From Chryseobacterium sp. FP211-J200 (GTDB lineage: Bacteria > Bacteroidota > Bacteroidia > Flavobacteriales > Weeksellaceae), in assembly GCF_001643375.1 (NCBI RefSeq), contig NZ_LSHB01000011.1, positions 1 to 64,000 on the forward strand: a stretch of 64,000 nucleotides of DNA, read 5' to 3'. Made by a program: the position numbers and the translations under genes. How positions within the stretch are numbered: position 1 is the first letter of the stretch; each line of letters opens with the position of its first letter. Shown here one piece after another: positions 25,742 to 34,649 of the stretch. The notes under the pieces are model-generated. The model had not been told where the DNA came from, did not search any database, and worked only from the letters and a program-made list of their open reading frames with translations.

Positions 25742-26695
25742 ATGGAAAAGAAAAATATAGTAATAATAGGTCTTGGCGGTGTTGGTGGATATTTTGGTTT
25801 CAAAATCAATCAACTGAATGAGAAAGAGAATCAGTTTCATATAACTTTTGTAGCTAGAAGCAAAACTTTTGATATTGTTAAGGAAAATGGACTGACATTA
25901 CTCTCTCCCGAACACCCGAATATCATCACAAAACCTAACGAAATAATTCAAAGTATTTCCGAAATAGGCAATTCCGATCTCGTTCTAATTTGTGTTAAGG
26001 AATATGATCTGGAAAACGTTTGCGAACAATTGAAACAAGTTATCAGCCCAAATACGATACTTCTACCTCTGATGAACGGCGTTGACATCTATGACAGAAT
26101 AAGAAAAATAATTCCCGAGAATACGATTTTGCCAGCCTGCGTCTATGTAGCTTCCCATATCAAAGAAAAAGGGATTGTTGAGCACAAAGGAAAGGCTGGA
26201 AAATTGATATTTGGTAAAGACCCTGCAAATATTGCAGAGAATGTAGATTGGATAATCAAATTAATGACAGACAGCGGAATCGACTTTGATTTTAAAGAGA
26301 ATTCCTTTGCAGACATTTGGACCAAATTCATTTTTGTAGCCAGTTTCGGATTGGTGAGTGCAAAGTACAATTCTTCTATCGGAACAGTTTGCGAAGATTC
26401 TGCACAGAAGCAGGAAGCCACAGCCATTATGAAAGAAGTAAAAGCTATTGCAGACAAAAAAGCAATTACTCTTCCAAACGACATTATCGAAAAAACTTTT
26501 GAAAAAGCTTCCACATTTCCACCTTCTACGCCAACGTCTTTGCAACTGGATATCAACGTCAAACAGCAAAACAACGAACTCGAATTGTTTGCAGGCGCCA
26601 TCATCCATTACGGAAAAGAGCTTGGAATAGAAACGCCTTCTACCCAAAAAATACATCAGGAATTAACAGATAAGATTCAGCAACTAAGTCTTTAG
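25742..26695 (+). CDS. Ketopantoate reductase family (PanE/ApbA)
   Basis: A 317-aa NAD(P)-dependent reductase. The N-terminus has the Rossmann motif IVIIGLGGVGGYFG, followed by a hydrophobic strand and KEYDLENV; the C-terminal helical domain has the catalytic Lys region FADIWTKFIFVASFGL and a final conserved segment PSTPTSLQLDINVKQQNNELELF, where the NELE-type Glu is conserved. Members reduce 2-dehydropantoate to pantoate (coenzyme A synthesis) or other 2-keto acids; as no pantothenate gene is nearby, substrate remains open. A strong terminator follows. Confidence 0.85.
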   Translation: MEKKNIVIIGLGGVGGYFGFKINQLNEKENQFHITFVARSKTFDIVKENGLTLLSPEHPNIITKPNEIIQSISEIGNSDLVLICVKEYDLENVCEQLKQVISPNTILLPLMNGVDIYDRIRKIIPENTILPACVYVASHIKEKGIVEHKGKAGKLIFGKDPANIAENVDWIIKLMTDSGIDFDFKENSFADIWTKFIFVASFGLVSAKYNSSIGTVCEDSAQKQEATAIMKEVKAIADKKAITLPNDIIEKTFEKASTFPPSTPTSLQLDINVKQQNNELELFAGAIIHYGKELGIETPSTQKIHQELTDKIQQLSL

Positions 26696-26712
26696 TTATC
26701 GAAAACCTAATC

Positions 26713-26744
26713 AAAGCCTTTAGATTTTTCTAAAGGCTTTTTTT
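26713..26744 (+). terminator. Rho-independent terminator
   Basis: AAAGCCTTTA (26713-26722) pairs with TAAAGGCTTT (26731-26740), then a T-run. It ends the PanE-like transcript. Confidence 0.85.
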
Positions 26745-26810
26745 TGAGACGATAATTGCTGAATATAACATCTTTCCATTTATTTACAACACTTTCCATT
26801 CTATTTTTCA

Positions 26811-26832
26811 GAAATTTGTAATTGTAAATTTC
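26811..26832 (+). promoter_or_regulatory. Dyad at the copA start
   Basis: GAAATTTGT-AATT-GTAAATTTC forms a 9-bp dyad (two G-U pairs as RNA) that ends 4 nt before ATG 26837, where the ribosome binds. It could be an operator half or a translational hairpin. AT-rich palindromes are common by chance here, so confidence is low. Confidence 0.35.
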
Positions 26833-26836
26833 AAAA

Positions 26837-29479
26837 ATGGAAAACCACAATCATCATAACCACGACAATCTTCATCCCAACCAGAGAATTTCACCAAGTT
26901 CCGTCTATTATTGCCCGATGGAATGCGAAGGAGAAAAATTGTATTTCAAACAAGGCAGATGTCCGGTTTGTAATATGTTCCTAGTTCCGATTGAAGAACG
27001 TGAAGACCAACGAAACAAACCACAAGCCTACTCCAAAAACAATCTTCCCGAAAGTTTCAAAGATAAGATAGGAGAATACTTCTGCCCGATGTTTTGCGAA
27101 AGCGATAAAACTTACGAATCAGATTCTGGTTGCCCTGTTTGTCACATGCATTTGGAAGAAATCAGTGAAGAGTTGGTTCAGAATTCTGAGTTCAATGTCC
27201 AAAGTTCAAAACCCGAAATCCGAAACCCAGAACTCGATACTCAAAATCAAGGGAAATACTATTGTCCGATGTTTTGTGAAGGCGACAAGGTTTACGATTC
27301 CAACGTTGGTTGTCCGGTTTGCGGAATGGATCTCGTAAAGATTCCCGAAAAGAAGGCCACAGAATACACTTGTCCGATGCATGCAGAAATTGTCCAAAAC
27401 GAACCCGGAAACTGTCCGATCTGCGGCATGGATCTAGTCCCGAAACCTTCTAAAGATAACAATCACGAAGACGAAACCTATAAAATTCTGAAAAGAAAAT
27501 TCTGGATTTCCTTAGGATTTTCCATTCCAGTTTTTATTCTTTCGATGGGCGGCATGTTTATCGATTGGCCTTTTTCTCACCAGATCCAGGCTTATTTGGA
27601 ACTTCTCTTATCACTTCCAGTCATTTTCTATGCCGGCTGGTTTATCATGAAACGTGGCTGGACCTCCTTCAAAACCTGGAATCTCAATATGTTTTCATTG
27701 ATAGCTTTAGGTGTTACAGCAGCATTCTTATTCAGTTTGATTGCCTTGATAAATCCAAGCATTCTTCCTCACGAGTTATCCCACGGCGGTTCTGTACCGC
27801 TTTATTTTGAATCGGTTTGTGTGATTTTGACTTTGGTGATTATGGGACAAATGTTGGAAGCAAGAGCGCATCAAAAAACAGGAAAAGCCATCGAAGCTTT
27901 GATGAATCTTTCTCCGGAAACAGCGAATTTAGTCGTGCATGAAAATGAGAGAAAAGTGCCACTTTCTGAAATTAAAATCAATGATATTCTAAGAGTAAAA
28001 CCAGGCGAAAAAATCCCTGTTGATGGAAAAATTATTGAAGGAAATTCCAACGTCGATGAATCGATGATCACAGGCGAACCAATTCCTTCAGAGAAAAAAT
28101 CAGGCGACAAAATAACCTCCGGAACCATCAACGGAAATGGAAGTTTCCTCATGAAAACAGAAAAAGTGGGCGATGAAACTCTACTTTCCAAAATCATCAA
28201 AATGGTGAACGACGCCAGCCGAACAAAAGCACCGATCCAAAAATTAGCGGATAAAGTTTCGAAGATATTTGTTCCAACCGTGATCGCAATTTCAATTTTA
28301 ACTTTCGTTTCGTGGTACATTTTCGGTGGAGAGAATAAATTAATTTATGCTTTTGTGAATGCTGTCGCAGTGTTGATTGTCGCTTGTCCTTGTGCTCTCG
28401 GATTGGCAACACCAATGAGTTTGATGGTCGGAATCGGGAAAGGTGCGCAAAATGGAATTTTGATAAAAAATGCAGAAGCCTTGGAAGAAATGCATAAGAT
28501 CAATGTCTTGATCACAGATAAGACCGGAACTTTGACAGAAGGTAAACCAAGTCTGGACAATATCGAAACTTTAGAAAATCAAGATAAAAATACAATTCTA
28601 AAACTCGCTTCTTCACTCAATCAAAATTCTGAGCATCCTTTGTCGAATGCGGTTTTAAGTGAATTTAGAAAATCCTTCGACTCCGCTCAGGATGACAGAT
28701 TCGAGAAAGTAGAAAGCTTCGAAAATATTTCCGGAAAAGGCGTAAAAGGAATCATAAACAACGAAGAAATTCTGTTGGGAAATGAAAGTTTATTGAAACA
28801 TTTTAATATTGATATTCCCGAAAATTTAAAACAAAAAGTCATCTCAATAAAAAATGATGCGAAAACGATTTCTTATCTCGCAAAAGCTGGAAAAGTTGTT
28901 GGATTCTTAAGTTTTTCTGATCAGATCAAGTCAACTTCAAAGCAGGCCATCCAGTTTCTTCAAAGTCAAAATATCGAAGTGATCATGATGACCGGTGATA
29001 ACGAAAATACTGCAAAAGCAGTTGCAGCCGAACTTGGAATCAAAGATTTCAAAGCCAATTGTCTTCCTGAAGATAAAATGAACGAGATCAAAAAACTTCA
29101 AAGCGAAGGAAAAATCGTTGCAATGACAGGTGACGGAATCAATGATGCACCGGCTTTGGCTCAGTCTAACATCGGCATCGCCATGGGAACAGGAACGGAT
29201 GTCGCCATTGAAAGTGCAGAAATCACTTTGTTAAAAGGCGATATCCTCGGCGTTGCGAAAGCGAAAATCCTAAGTGAAAAGCTATTGAGAAACATCAAAG
29301 AAAATCTTTTCTTCGCCTTTATTTACAACGTTTTGGGAATTCCGCTAGCTGCTGGATTGCTCTACCCTTTCTTCGGAATTTTGCTAAGTCCAATGATTGC
29401 CGCCGCGGCGATGAGTTTCAGTTCGGTTTCTGTGATCCTGAATTCTTTGAGACTGAATAATGCGAAATTAGATGTTTGA
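26837..29479 (+). CDS. copA: Copper-translocating P1B-type ATPase with four N-terminal HMBD modules
   Basis: An 880-aa inner-membrane copper exporter. The first ~215 residues hold a His-rich start ([10 protein letters not shown]) and four metal-binding modules of the YHS-like HMBD type: YYCPMECEG...[15 protein letters not shown]...[15 protein letters not shown]...CPVCGM and YTCPMHAEI...CPICGM. The core has membrane CPC ([13 protein letters not shown]), [11 protein letters not shown] (phosphorylated Asp), the N-domain HP motif ([10 protein letters not shown]) and [13 protein letters not shown]. It pumps Cu(I) out. Between N-domain residues about 613 and 622 it contains [10 protein letters not shown], which is encoded by a dispersed-repeat fragment (see finding). 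No copper regulator gene is adjacent. A hairpin overlaps the start region. Confidence 0.95.
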   Translation: MENHNHHNHDNLHPNQRISPSSVYYCPMECEGEKLYFKQGRCPVCNMFLVPIEEREDQRNKPQAYSKNNLPESFKDKIGEYFCPMFCESDKTYESDSGCPVCHMHLEEISEELVQNSEFNVQSSKPEIRNPELDTQNQGKYYCPMFCEGDKVYDSNVGCPVCGMDLVKIPEKKATEYTCPMHAEIVQNEPGNCPICGMDLVPKPSKDNNHEDETYKILKRKFWISLGFSIPVFILSMGGMFIDWPFSHQIQAYLELLLSLPVIFYAGWFIMKRGWTSFKTWNLNMFSLIALGVTAAFLFSLIALINPSILPHELSHGGSVPLYFESVCVILTLVIMGQMLEARAHQKTGKAIEALMNLSPETANLVVHENERKVPLSEIKINDILRVKPGEKIPVDGKIIEGNSNVDESMITGEPIPSEKKSGDKITSGTINGNGSFLMKTEKVGDETLLSKIIKMVNDASRTKAPIQKLADKVSKIFVPTVIAISILTFVSWYIFGGENKLIYAFVNAVAVLIVACPCALGLATPMSLMVGIGKGAQNGILIKNAEALEEMHKINVLITDKTGTLTEGKPSLDNIETLENQDKNTILKLASSLNQNSEHPLSNAVLSEFRKSFDSAQDDRFEKVESFENISGKGVKGIINNEEILLGNESLLKHFNIDIPENLKQKVISIKNDAKTISYLAKAGKVVGFLSFSDQIKSTSKQAIQFLQSQNIEVIMMTGDNENTAKAVAAELGIKDFKANCLPEDKMNEIKKLQSEGKIVAMTGDGINDAPALAQSNIGIAMGTGTDVAIESAEITLLKGDILGVAKAKILSEKLLRNIKENLFFAFIYNVLGIPLAAGLLYPFFGILLSPMIAAAAMSFSSVSVILNSLRLNNAKLDV
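28672..28698 (+). repeat. Dispersed palindrome half-element inside copA
   Basis: The DNA CTTCGACTCCGCTCAG followed by GATGACAG lies inside the copA frame and is read as S-F-D-S-A-Q-D-D-R. The same 16-mer begins the intergenic palindromes at 42546 and 49978. It keeps the frame, so the protein carries a ~9-residue insert in the N-domain. Its source as a repeat is seen directly from the other two copies. Confidence 0.75.
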
Positions 29480-29514
29480 TTTAAGTCACAAAAGAAGATT
29501 CTGAAAATCAATCT

Positions 29515-29559
29515 AAAAAGTTCAAAAAAGAAACTCTTAGTCCTTTTTTGAACTTTTTG
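29515..29559. terminator. Bidirectional terminator between copA and the TonB receptor
   Basis: AAAAAGTTCAAAAAAG (29515-29530) pairs with CTTTTTTGAACTTTTT (29543-29558): a 16-bp stem with A-run before and T-run after. It separates convergent genes. The remainder to 29684 has nothing recognised. Confidence 0.85.
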
Positions 29560-29684
29560 TTTTCCTAAAAATAAAACTAAAAACTTTTGTGACTATTGTG
29601 ATTGTGGTTCAAAAAACAAAATGACATCGAGGAAATCCCCGATGCCATTTCAAAACAAATATAAAACCTTAAAAAATCGTCTAA

Positions 29685-32540
29685 TTAAAATGATACGGTC
29701 AGCTTACTGAAAACGTATCTTCCGTTCTGTCCAAACTGAGACGAAGAACGCGAATATATAAACTGGTCATTGTTGGTAGAAGCCGTCACGTTCTTCGTAG
29801 GATAGATATCGAACAAGTTGTTTGTCCCGACTGTCAGGTTGAAGTTTTTGCTAATATTATATCCGATTGATAGGTCGGTAATGATCTTATCTGACACCAA
29901 TTGATGCTCGTTTGGCAAAAGGATGCCGTCAAAGTTCGCATCCACATTGTCTGCACCATAAACTTTTCCGTAGTAAGTATTTCTCAAGTAAACACTGAAG
30001 TCATTCCAAGTCAAGCTGTGAGACAAACTCGCTTTCACTTTTGGAACTGAATCTTCTAGATAAACTCTGGATCTTTCTCCAAAGTACGTTGTATCCAATC
30101 CTGCATTTTTCAACAGATCCGAAGCGTGAATATCGCCGACTTTCTTTGTTCTATTAAAGTTGATGGCAATGTCGTTATTAAATCTGAAACTTTCTCTTCT
30201 GTAAGAATGGCTGATCACAACGTCCAAACCTTTTGTTTCTGTATCGATTGAGTTTGCAAAAAACTGAGCAGCATTAACTTCTGCTTTATCAAATTCTTGT
30301 TGAACAGGTCCAAGATTTGGGTTGTTAACAATCTGCTGAGCTGTCGGTCTTGCAAACTGATCGGTCAAAACAATTCTGTCATCGATTCTAATGAAATAGG
30401 CATCTGCCGTAATATTCAAATTCAGAGCAGGGATTTTATAGGTAAATCCTGTGCTTACAGACTTTGAAGTCTCTTGTTTTAATTTATTAATTCCCAAACC
30501 TTTTGCAACCGCAGAATCATTACTGAAAGTTCCTACTTCTACCAAAGATGGCGCTGTTCCTCCAGGAAGTGTTGTGAATAAGGTTGATGTCGTGTTGTAG
30601 TAGATCTGGTGGATCGATGGCGCGCGGAAACCTGTAGATCCTGCAAAACGGAAATTAAGGTCGTTCGAAAGTTTGATCCTAGATGCCAATTTGTAATTAA
30701 AAGTCGAACCAAAATCAGAATAATCTTCGTAACGAACTGCCGCATCTACCAATAACCAATTCGTAAAATTAAACTCTACATCTGCATAGCCTGCGTAAGA
30801 ATTTCTATTTTTATTGGTGGCATTCTCAGCTCTGAAACCAGAAAAAACCTGAGAACTTCCTGCTAAAGCTGCTCCAAAGAAATCTGTTGGTTTCAAAGAG
30901 CTAGGCGTTGTTGGCGTCTGCACATTTCCATTGATATCATAAGCTGTGTAAGATGCTTCCTCACCTGGATTGATCCTAAAATTCTCATGACGCTGCTCTG
31001 CTCCGAAAGCGACATTGATTCCTTGGAAAACATCAAACGATTTGCTGAAATCCAAGTTGATGGTGTTTTGCAAAAACTGCAATCCACCCGCTTTGAAAGT
31101 GTCAGGAGAGTTAAATCTTAAACTTGTATTTCCTGTATTCTCAATGGTGTAATCAAAACTGTTTTGTCCGAAAGTATTACTTAGATCAACATTCCAGCCG
31201 TCCCATTTACCTTTGATCCCTGCAGACAATGAAACATCCTGAATTCTTGTGTGAATTTCTGGCAAATAACCGTCAATGTTAAGTCCTGTGAAAGTTCTCG
31301 CTTGGTTTGGTCTTCTGTAGAAACCACCTGACGCACCATCTCTGATGGAGTAACCTCCAAAAGTATAAACTTTCCAATCATCGCTGACAGGCACTTCAAC
31401 ATTTAAAAATAATTGGTGGTTATTCAGTTTGGACTGCCCAACTTGCATGTTGAAGTCTTTTCTGGTTTGTCCTCTGTAAGCTAATTCTTGATCTGTTAAA
31501 GCGTTCAGCTGTGCAGTAGAAAAATCTAATTTGTTCTTTGTTGGATCTAAAACATTTTGCAAATCTGTGATAGAATTGGCAGATTGAATTTTATTTTGAA
31601 GCTCAGAAGAGAAATAACCCACACCTTGAGAATACTGATGAATGAGACTCACGAAATCCTGTTCACCCGGTGTCCCTTTAAGATTTCCAATATTGTTAAA
31701 ATAAGAAGAAAGATTCACTCCATTTTCCGCCGCTCTTTTCTCGATTGCATTGTATGCGTTGTAAATAGGAGCACTTTCTGTCCCAGCTCTTCTCGTAGGA
31801 TCACGGAATTGGGAAGACCACGTTATATTATAAAAACCACCTTTGTTTCCGATCTTATTCCCGTAGTTCAAATCCAATTGATATTGCTGACCATCATAGT
31901 TTCCGGTGTGGTCCTTCGCTGCATTCGTAAGATAACCACCGTAGTTCAATTGCCCTGTCAGTTTTCCGGTATCTCTTTTCAACTGAAGGTTCATCACACC
32001 GGCAATCGCATCAGAACCATATTGCGCAGACGCACCGTCTCTCAAAACCTCGATTCTGGAAAGTGCAAAAGCTGGAATTGCATTCAGATCAGTTCCCACA
32101 GTTCCTCTTCCCGGAGCGCCATTTACATTCACTAATGCGGAAGTATGTCTTCTTTTCCCATTGATCAAGATCAAAGTCTGGTCAGGTCCTAGACCTCTCA
32201 ACTGTGCAGGATCTGAGTGATCTGATCCATCTGCATTGGTCTGAATGGTTGATGTAAAAGACGGCGCAATCGTATTAAGGATCTGATTGATATTCGTCTG
32301 TGGCAAACTCTGCTGAATCTCTTTCAGGTTGAAAACGTCTACAGGAACGGGACTGTCCGCTTTGGATCGTCCACCACTTCTGGATCCTACCAAAACGACT
32401 TCCTCGATCTGTTTGTCAGAGACGGTATCGTTGGAAGGTTTTGTTTCCTGAGCTTGTGCGAATGTAATTCCAGAAAAGAAGATAACCGCTGCTGTGAGCG
32501 CAATTCCTTTCCTTGAATTAATAATAGTTACTTTGTTCAT
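29685..32540 (-). CDS. TonB-dependent outer-membrane receptor under a SAM-I riboswitch
   Basis: A 951-aa receptor. Signal peptide (to about residue 30, ending TFAQAQE), TonB box IEEVVLVGSR (about 46-55), then a plug with VPVDVFNLKEIQQ, LRGLGPDQTLILINGKRR and RIEVLRDGASAQYGSDAIAGVMNLQLKRD. The rest is a 22-strand type barrel ending in an aromatic C-terminal residue (KLTVSF), as needed for BAM insertion. No N-terminal carboxypeptidase-like domain and no SusD partner, so not a typical polysaccharide system. It is monocistronic. The upstream SAM-I riboswitch with terminator means it is off when S-adenosylmethionine is plentiful, so the cargo is probably methionine or a sulphur/methyl precursor (inference). 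Confidence 0.93.
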   Translation of the reverse strand: MNKVTIINSRKGIALTAAVIFFSGITFAQAQETKPSNDTVSDKQIEEVVLVGSRSGGRSKADSPVPVDVFNLKEIQQSLPQTNINQILNTIAPSFTSTIQTNADGSDHSDPAQLRGLGPDQTLILINGKRRHTSALVNVNGAPGRGTVGTDLNAIPAFALSRIEVLRDGASAQYGSDAIAGVMNLQLKRDTGKLTGQLNYGGYLTNAAKDHTGNYDGQQYQLDLNYGNKIGNKGGFYNITWSSQFRDPTRRAGTESAPIYNAYNAIEKRAAENGVNLSSYFNNIGNLKGTPGEQDFVSLIHQYSQGVGYFSSELQNKIQSANSITDLQNVLDPTKNKLDFSTAQLNALTDQELAYRGQTRKDFNMQVGQSKLNNHQLFLNVEVPVSDDWKVYTFGGYSIRDGASGGFYRRPNQARTFTGLNIDGYLPEIHTRIQDVSLSAGIKGKWDGWNVDLSNTFGQNSFDYTIENTGNTSLRFNSPDTFKAGGLQFLQNTINLDFSKSFDVFQGINVAFGAEQRHENFRINPGEEASYTAYDINGNVQTPTTPSSLKPTDFFGAALAGSSQVFSGFRAENATNKNRNSYAGYADVEFNFTNWLLVDAAVRYEDYSDFGSTFNYKLASRIKLSNDLNFRFAGSTGFRAPSIHQIYYNTTSTLFTTLPGGTAPSLVEVGTFSNDSAVAKGLGINKLKQETSKSVSTGFTYKIPALNLNITADAYFIRIDDRIVLTDQFARPTAQQIVNNPNLGPVQQEFDKAEVNAAQFFANSIDTETKGLDVVISHSYRRESFRFNNDIAINFNRTKKVGDIHASDLLKNAGLDTTYFGERSRVYLEDSVPKVKASLSHSLTWNDFSVYLRNTYYGKVYGADNVDANFDGILLPNEHQLVSDKIITDLSIGYNISKNFNLTVGTNNLFDIYPTKNVTASTNNDQFIYSRSSSQFGQNGRYVFSKLTVSF

Positions 32541-32567
32541 ATATTCTAAATTTTAAGTTCTATAAAT

Positions 32568-32603
32568 AAAAAAAACTTCTCCCAGACAAGTCTAGAAGAA
32601 GTT
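32568..32603 (-). terminator. Riboswitch expression-platform terminator
   Basis: On the minus strand, AACTTCT (32603-32597) pairs with AGAAGTT (32580-32574) around an inner AGAC/GTCT stem, followed by a T-run at about 32573-32566. It lies 28 nt before the receptor's start and ~40 nt after the aptamer, as expected for a transcriptional riboswitch. An antiterminator was not mapped. Confidence 0.75.
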
Positions 32604-32642
32604 ATATAAGGAGGTGTTTGGTCCAATAATAAAAACTTTTAA

Positions 32643-32742
32643 ACTTATCTTTCCTTTTTTCAAAGGCTGAATGCAACACCTTTCCTCTCGGCAGGTTGTT
32701 AAGACGTCATTAGGTCAGTTCCCTCGGTCTTTCTTAATAAGT
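32643..32742 (-). ncRNA. SAM-I (S-box) riboswitch aptamer
   Basis: Reading the minus strand from 32742: P1 left ACTTATT, AAGA, P2 start AAGACC, core GAGGGAACTGACCTAATGA, then ACAACC, a P3 loop, GGTGTTGCATTCAGCC, and P1 right GATAAGT closing at 32643. These match the SAM-I consensus elements (GAGGGA, CTG-CC-ATGA, CAACC, GGTGC-AAT-C) in order and spacing. One core base departs from the common form: ACAACC in place of GCAACC. It binds S-adenosylmethionine and in this layout should terminate transcription of the receptor gene when SAM is high. Confidence 0.9.
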
Positions 32743-32767
32743 ATGACAGCAATTCGTAATCACTTTA

Positions 32768-32799
32768 CAAAAGTAGTTGCAAAAGTTTTATTCATCCAA
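32768..32799 (-). promoter_or_regulatory. Promoter of the riboswitch-receptor transcript
   Basis: Minus-strand -7 box TACTTTTG (32775-32768) with a TTG at 32799-32797, spaced 21 nt. Both fit the Bacteroidota sigma consensus TTG-N~20-TAnnTTTG. The expected start is about 20 nt before the aptamer's P1 stem. Confidence 0.65.
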
Positions 32800-32820
32800 A
32801 TTTATTTCCTACTAATTTGG

Positions 32821-32836
32821 TATGATAAATATCATA
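32821..32836. promoter_or_regulatory. 16-bp palindrome between receptor promoter and DUF72 gene
   Basis: TATGATA-AA-TATCATA is a dyad of 7-bp arms. It lies 58 nt upstream of ATG 32894 and 22 nt upstream of the receptor's -33 element, so it could be an operator for either gene. AT-rich, so chance is possible. Confidence 0.4.
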
Positions 32837-32893
32837 TTGGATTTAATTGATTGATTTGATGCTGATTGGCACAGAAATGAATCATCAATAAAT

Positions 32894-33631
32894 ATGAAAA
32901 CATCGAAGACAAAATACCACATTGGCTGTTCCGGATTTTACAATGCGGCCTGGAAAGGTTCACTCTATCCTACAGATTCTCAGAACAAAGATTTCCTGAA
33001 ACTCTATTCTAAGACTTTTGATATTGTGGAAATCAACAGCACATTTTACAGGAAGCCAACAGCAAAAACACTTCAAAAATGGGTAGCTGAGACAACAGAT
33101 GATTTCAAATTCTTCATCAAAATACCAAAAACAATCTCGCATCAGAAACCTTTTGAAAATAAGACAGAAGAAATATTAGAATTTTGCAGTTACATAAGAT
33201 CTCATCTTGGAGAAAAGTTGGCAGGCTTTCTTTTTCAATTTCCGCCTTCCTTTCATAGCACATCAGAAAATATAATTTGGCTTAATGAAAATCTGCCTCA
33301 TGACTTTCTAATTGTGGTAGAATTTCGCCATATTTCTTGGTGGAATGATGAAGTTTTTAAGATATTCAAAGACAAAAAATGGATTTTCAGTGGAACCAGT
33401 TTTCCAGGTAATTTACCAGAAGATATTATTGTCACCAATCCTAAAATCGGATATTATCGTCTCCACGGAAAGCCAACGCTTTACAAATCGCCTTATTCGG
33501 AAGACTTTTTGAATGATTTGGCAGAGAAGATCAAAGCGACCGGAAAGGATTTTTACCTGATGTTCAATAATACTTGGGGAATTGCAGCCATTGAAAATTC
33601 ATTAATTCTAAAACAAATTCTCAAGTCATAG
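32894..33631 (+). CDS. DUF72 (YecE-like) protein
   Basis: A 245-aa TIM-barrel protein of the DUF72 family. It starts YHIGCSGFYNAAWKGSLYP and has the EINSTFYRKPTAKTLQKW motif, then KIPKTISHQK, VVEFRHISWW and YYRLHGKP, all conserved in YecE. Function of the family is unknown; it is related to endonuclease IV-type barrels. It is a single gene between the riboswitch region and a long hairpin. Confidence 0.88.
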   Translation: MKTSKTKYHIGCSGFYNAAWKGSLYPTDSQNKDFLKLYSKTFDIVEINSTFYRKPTAKTLQKWVAETTDDFKFFIKIPKTISHQKPFENKTEEILEFCSYIRSHLGEKLAGFLFQFPPSFHSTSENIIWLNENLPHDFLIVVEFRHISWWNDEVFKIFKDKKWIFSGTSFPGNLPEDIIVTNPKIGYYRLHGKPTLYKSPYSEDFLNDLAEKIKATGKDFYLMFNNTWGIAAIENSLILKQILKS

Positions 33632-33740
33632 TCAAGATATATTATCAATTTTACAAAATTATTTTTGAGGCGTTTTTATGACTGCAATCGAATAATTTTG
33701 ACTATTTCATAGTACAATCCTTCGGATCATCTTCGGGTTT

Positions 33741-33792
33741 CCTTCGGGTCGTCTTCGGAAAAAACATCTTTTTTCCGAAGGTGACCCGAAGG
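33741..33792 (+). other. 24-bp stem hairpin with tandem CTTCGG repeats
   Basis: CCTTCGGGTCGTCTTCGG plus six A (33741-33764) pairs with 33769-33792 over 24 bp (two G-U pairs), loop CATC. Upstream, CTTCGG units repeat every 10-11 nt (from about 33719), and ACCCGAAG occurs again at about 33805, so alternative folds exist. The loop is flanked by A6/T6 inside the stem and there is no T-run at its end, so it is not a standard terminator. It occupies the 322-bp gap between DUF72 and the sirtuin. Confidence 0.7.
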
Positions 33793-33929
33793 ATTGTTGA
33801 ACAAGACCCGAAGAAACGACAATTAGATTGTTTTGTTTTCAGATTTTTAGTTAATATCAATTTCATCAAATAATATTAGAATCAATCAAAAATCAATGAT
33901 CTTGGAATAAGCAATTCGTTGTAAATGTT

Positions 33930-33937
33930 TAAATTTG
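33930..33937 (+). promoter_or_regulatory. Putative -7 box for the sirtuin operon
   Basis: TAAATTTG fits TAnnTTTG, 16 nt before ATG 33954. The predicted mRNA leader would be about 10 nt. No -33 TTG at the usual spacing. Confidence 0.45.
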
Positions 33938-33953
33938 AGAAAACAACATTACT

Positions 33954-34649
33954 ATGAAAAAGAAACTGGTCGTACTCTCCGGCGCAGGCATCTCGGCTGA
34001 AAGTGGTATCAAAACATTTCGTGACTCCAATGGACTTTGGGAAAATCACCGCGTGGAAGATGTGGCTTCGCCGGAAGGTTTTGCGAGAGACCCGCAATTG
34101 GTTTTGGACTTTTACAATGCCAGAAGGAAACAACTGAAAGCGATTGAACCTAATACGGCTCACAAATTGCTTGCAGAATTGGAGGATCACTTCGATGTCC
34201 ATATCATCACGCAGAATGTAGACGACCTTCACGAGCGCGGCGGTTCTTCCAAGATCATTCATCTTCATGGCGAACTCAAGAAAGCAAGATCTGTGGATAA
34301 TGAAAATGAAATATTGGATTGGGAAAACGACATCCATTTAGGTGACCTTCATACGGATGGCTCTCAACTTCGGCCACACATTGTTTGGTTTGGCGAGATG
34401 GTTCCAGAGATGGATAATGCAATTGAAATTGCTTCCCAAGCCGACCTTTTTTTGGTCATCGGAACATCGATGCAGGTTTATCCCGCTGCTTCCATCGTGA
34501 GATATGTTCCAAGTCATTGCGAAGTATTTGTCATCGACCCAAACCTCGAAAATCCAAATTCGTTTACTCGAAATGAGAATTATTTTAAAGCCTCAGCAAC
34601 AGAAGGAATGAAAACTTTAAAACAAATATTAATAGAAAAGTATAAATAA
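33954..34649 (+). CDS. cobB: SIR2-family NAD-dependent protein deacylase
   Basis: A 231-aa sirtuin. NAD-binding motif LSGAGISAESGIKTFRDSNGLW, catalytic ITQNVDDLHERGG then IIHLHGEL (His). The FYNARRKQL segment has the Tyr-x-x-Arg pair that marks class III deacylases able to remove succinyl groups as well as acetyl. The usual four zinc cysteines after HGEL are absent (KARSVDNENEILDW), so the small domain must fold without zinc, as in other Bacteroidota members. The stop overlaps the next gene's start (TAATG), giving tight coupling to a GNAT-amidohydrolase fusion. Confidence 0.9.
   Translation: MKKKLVVLSGAGISAESGIKTFRDSNGLWENHRVEDVASPEGFARDPQLVLDFYNARRKQLKAIEPNTAHKLLAELEDHFDVHIITQNVDDLHERGGSSKIIHLHGELKKARSVDNENEILDWENDIHLGDLHTDGSQLRPHIVWFGEMVPEMDNAIEIASQADLFLVIGTSMQVYPAASIVRYVPSHCEVFVIDPNLENPNSFTRNENYFKASATEGMKTLKQILIEKYK

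Noticed and set aside
31557-32135. 192-aa plus-strand reading frame opposite the TonB receptor
   Set aside because: It has no recognisable protein pattern, lies fully inside a good coding gene on the other strand, and reflects that gene's codon bias.
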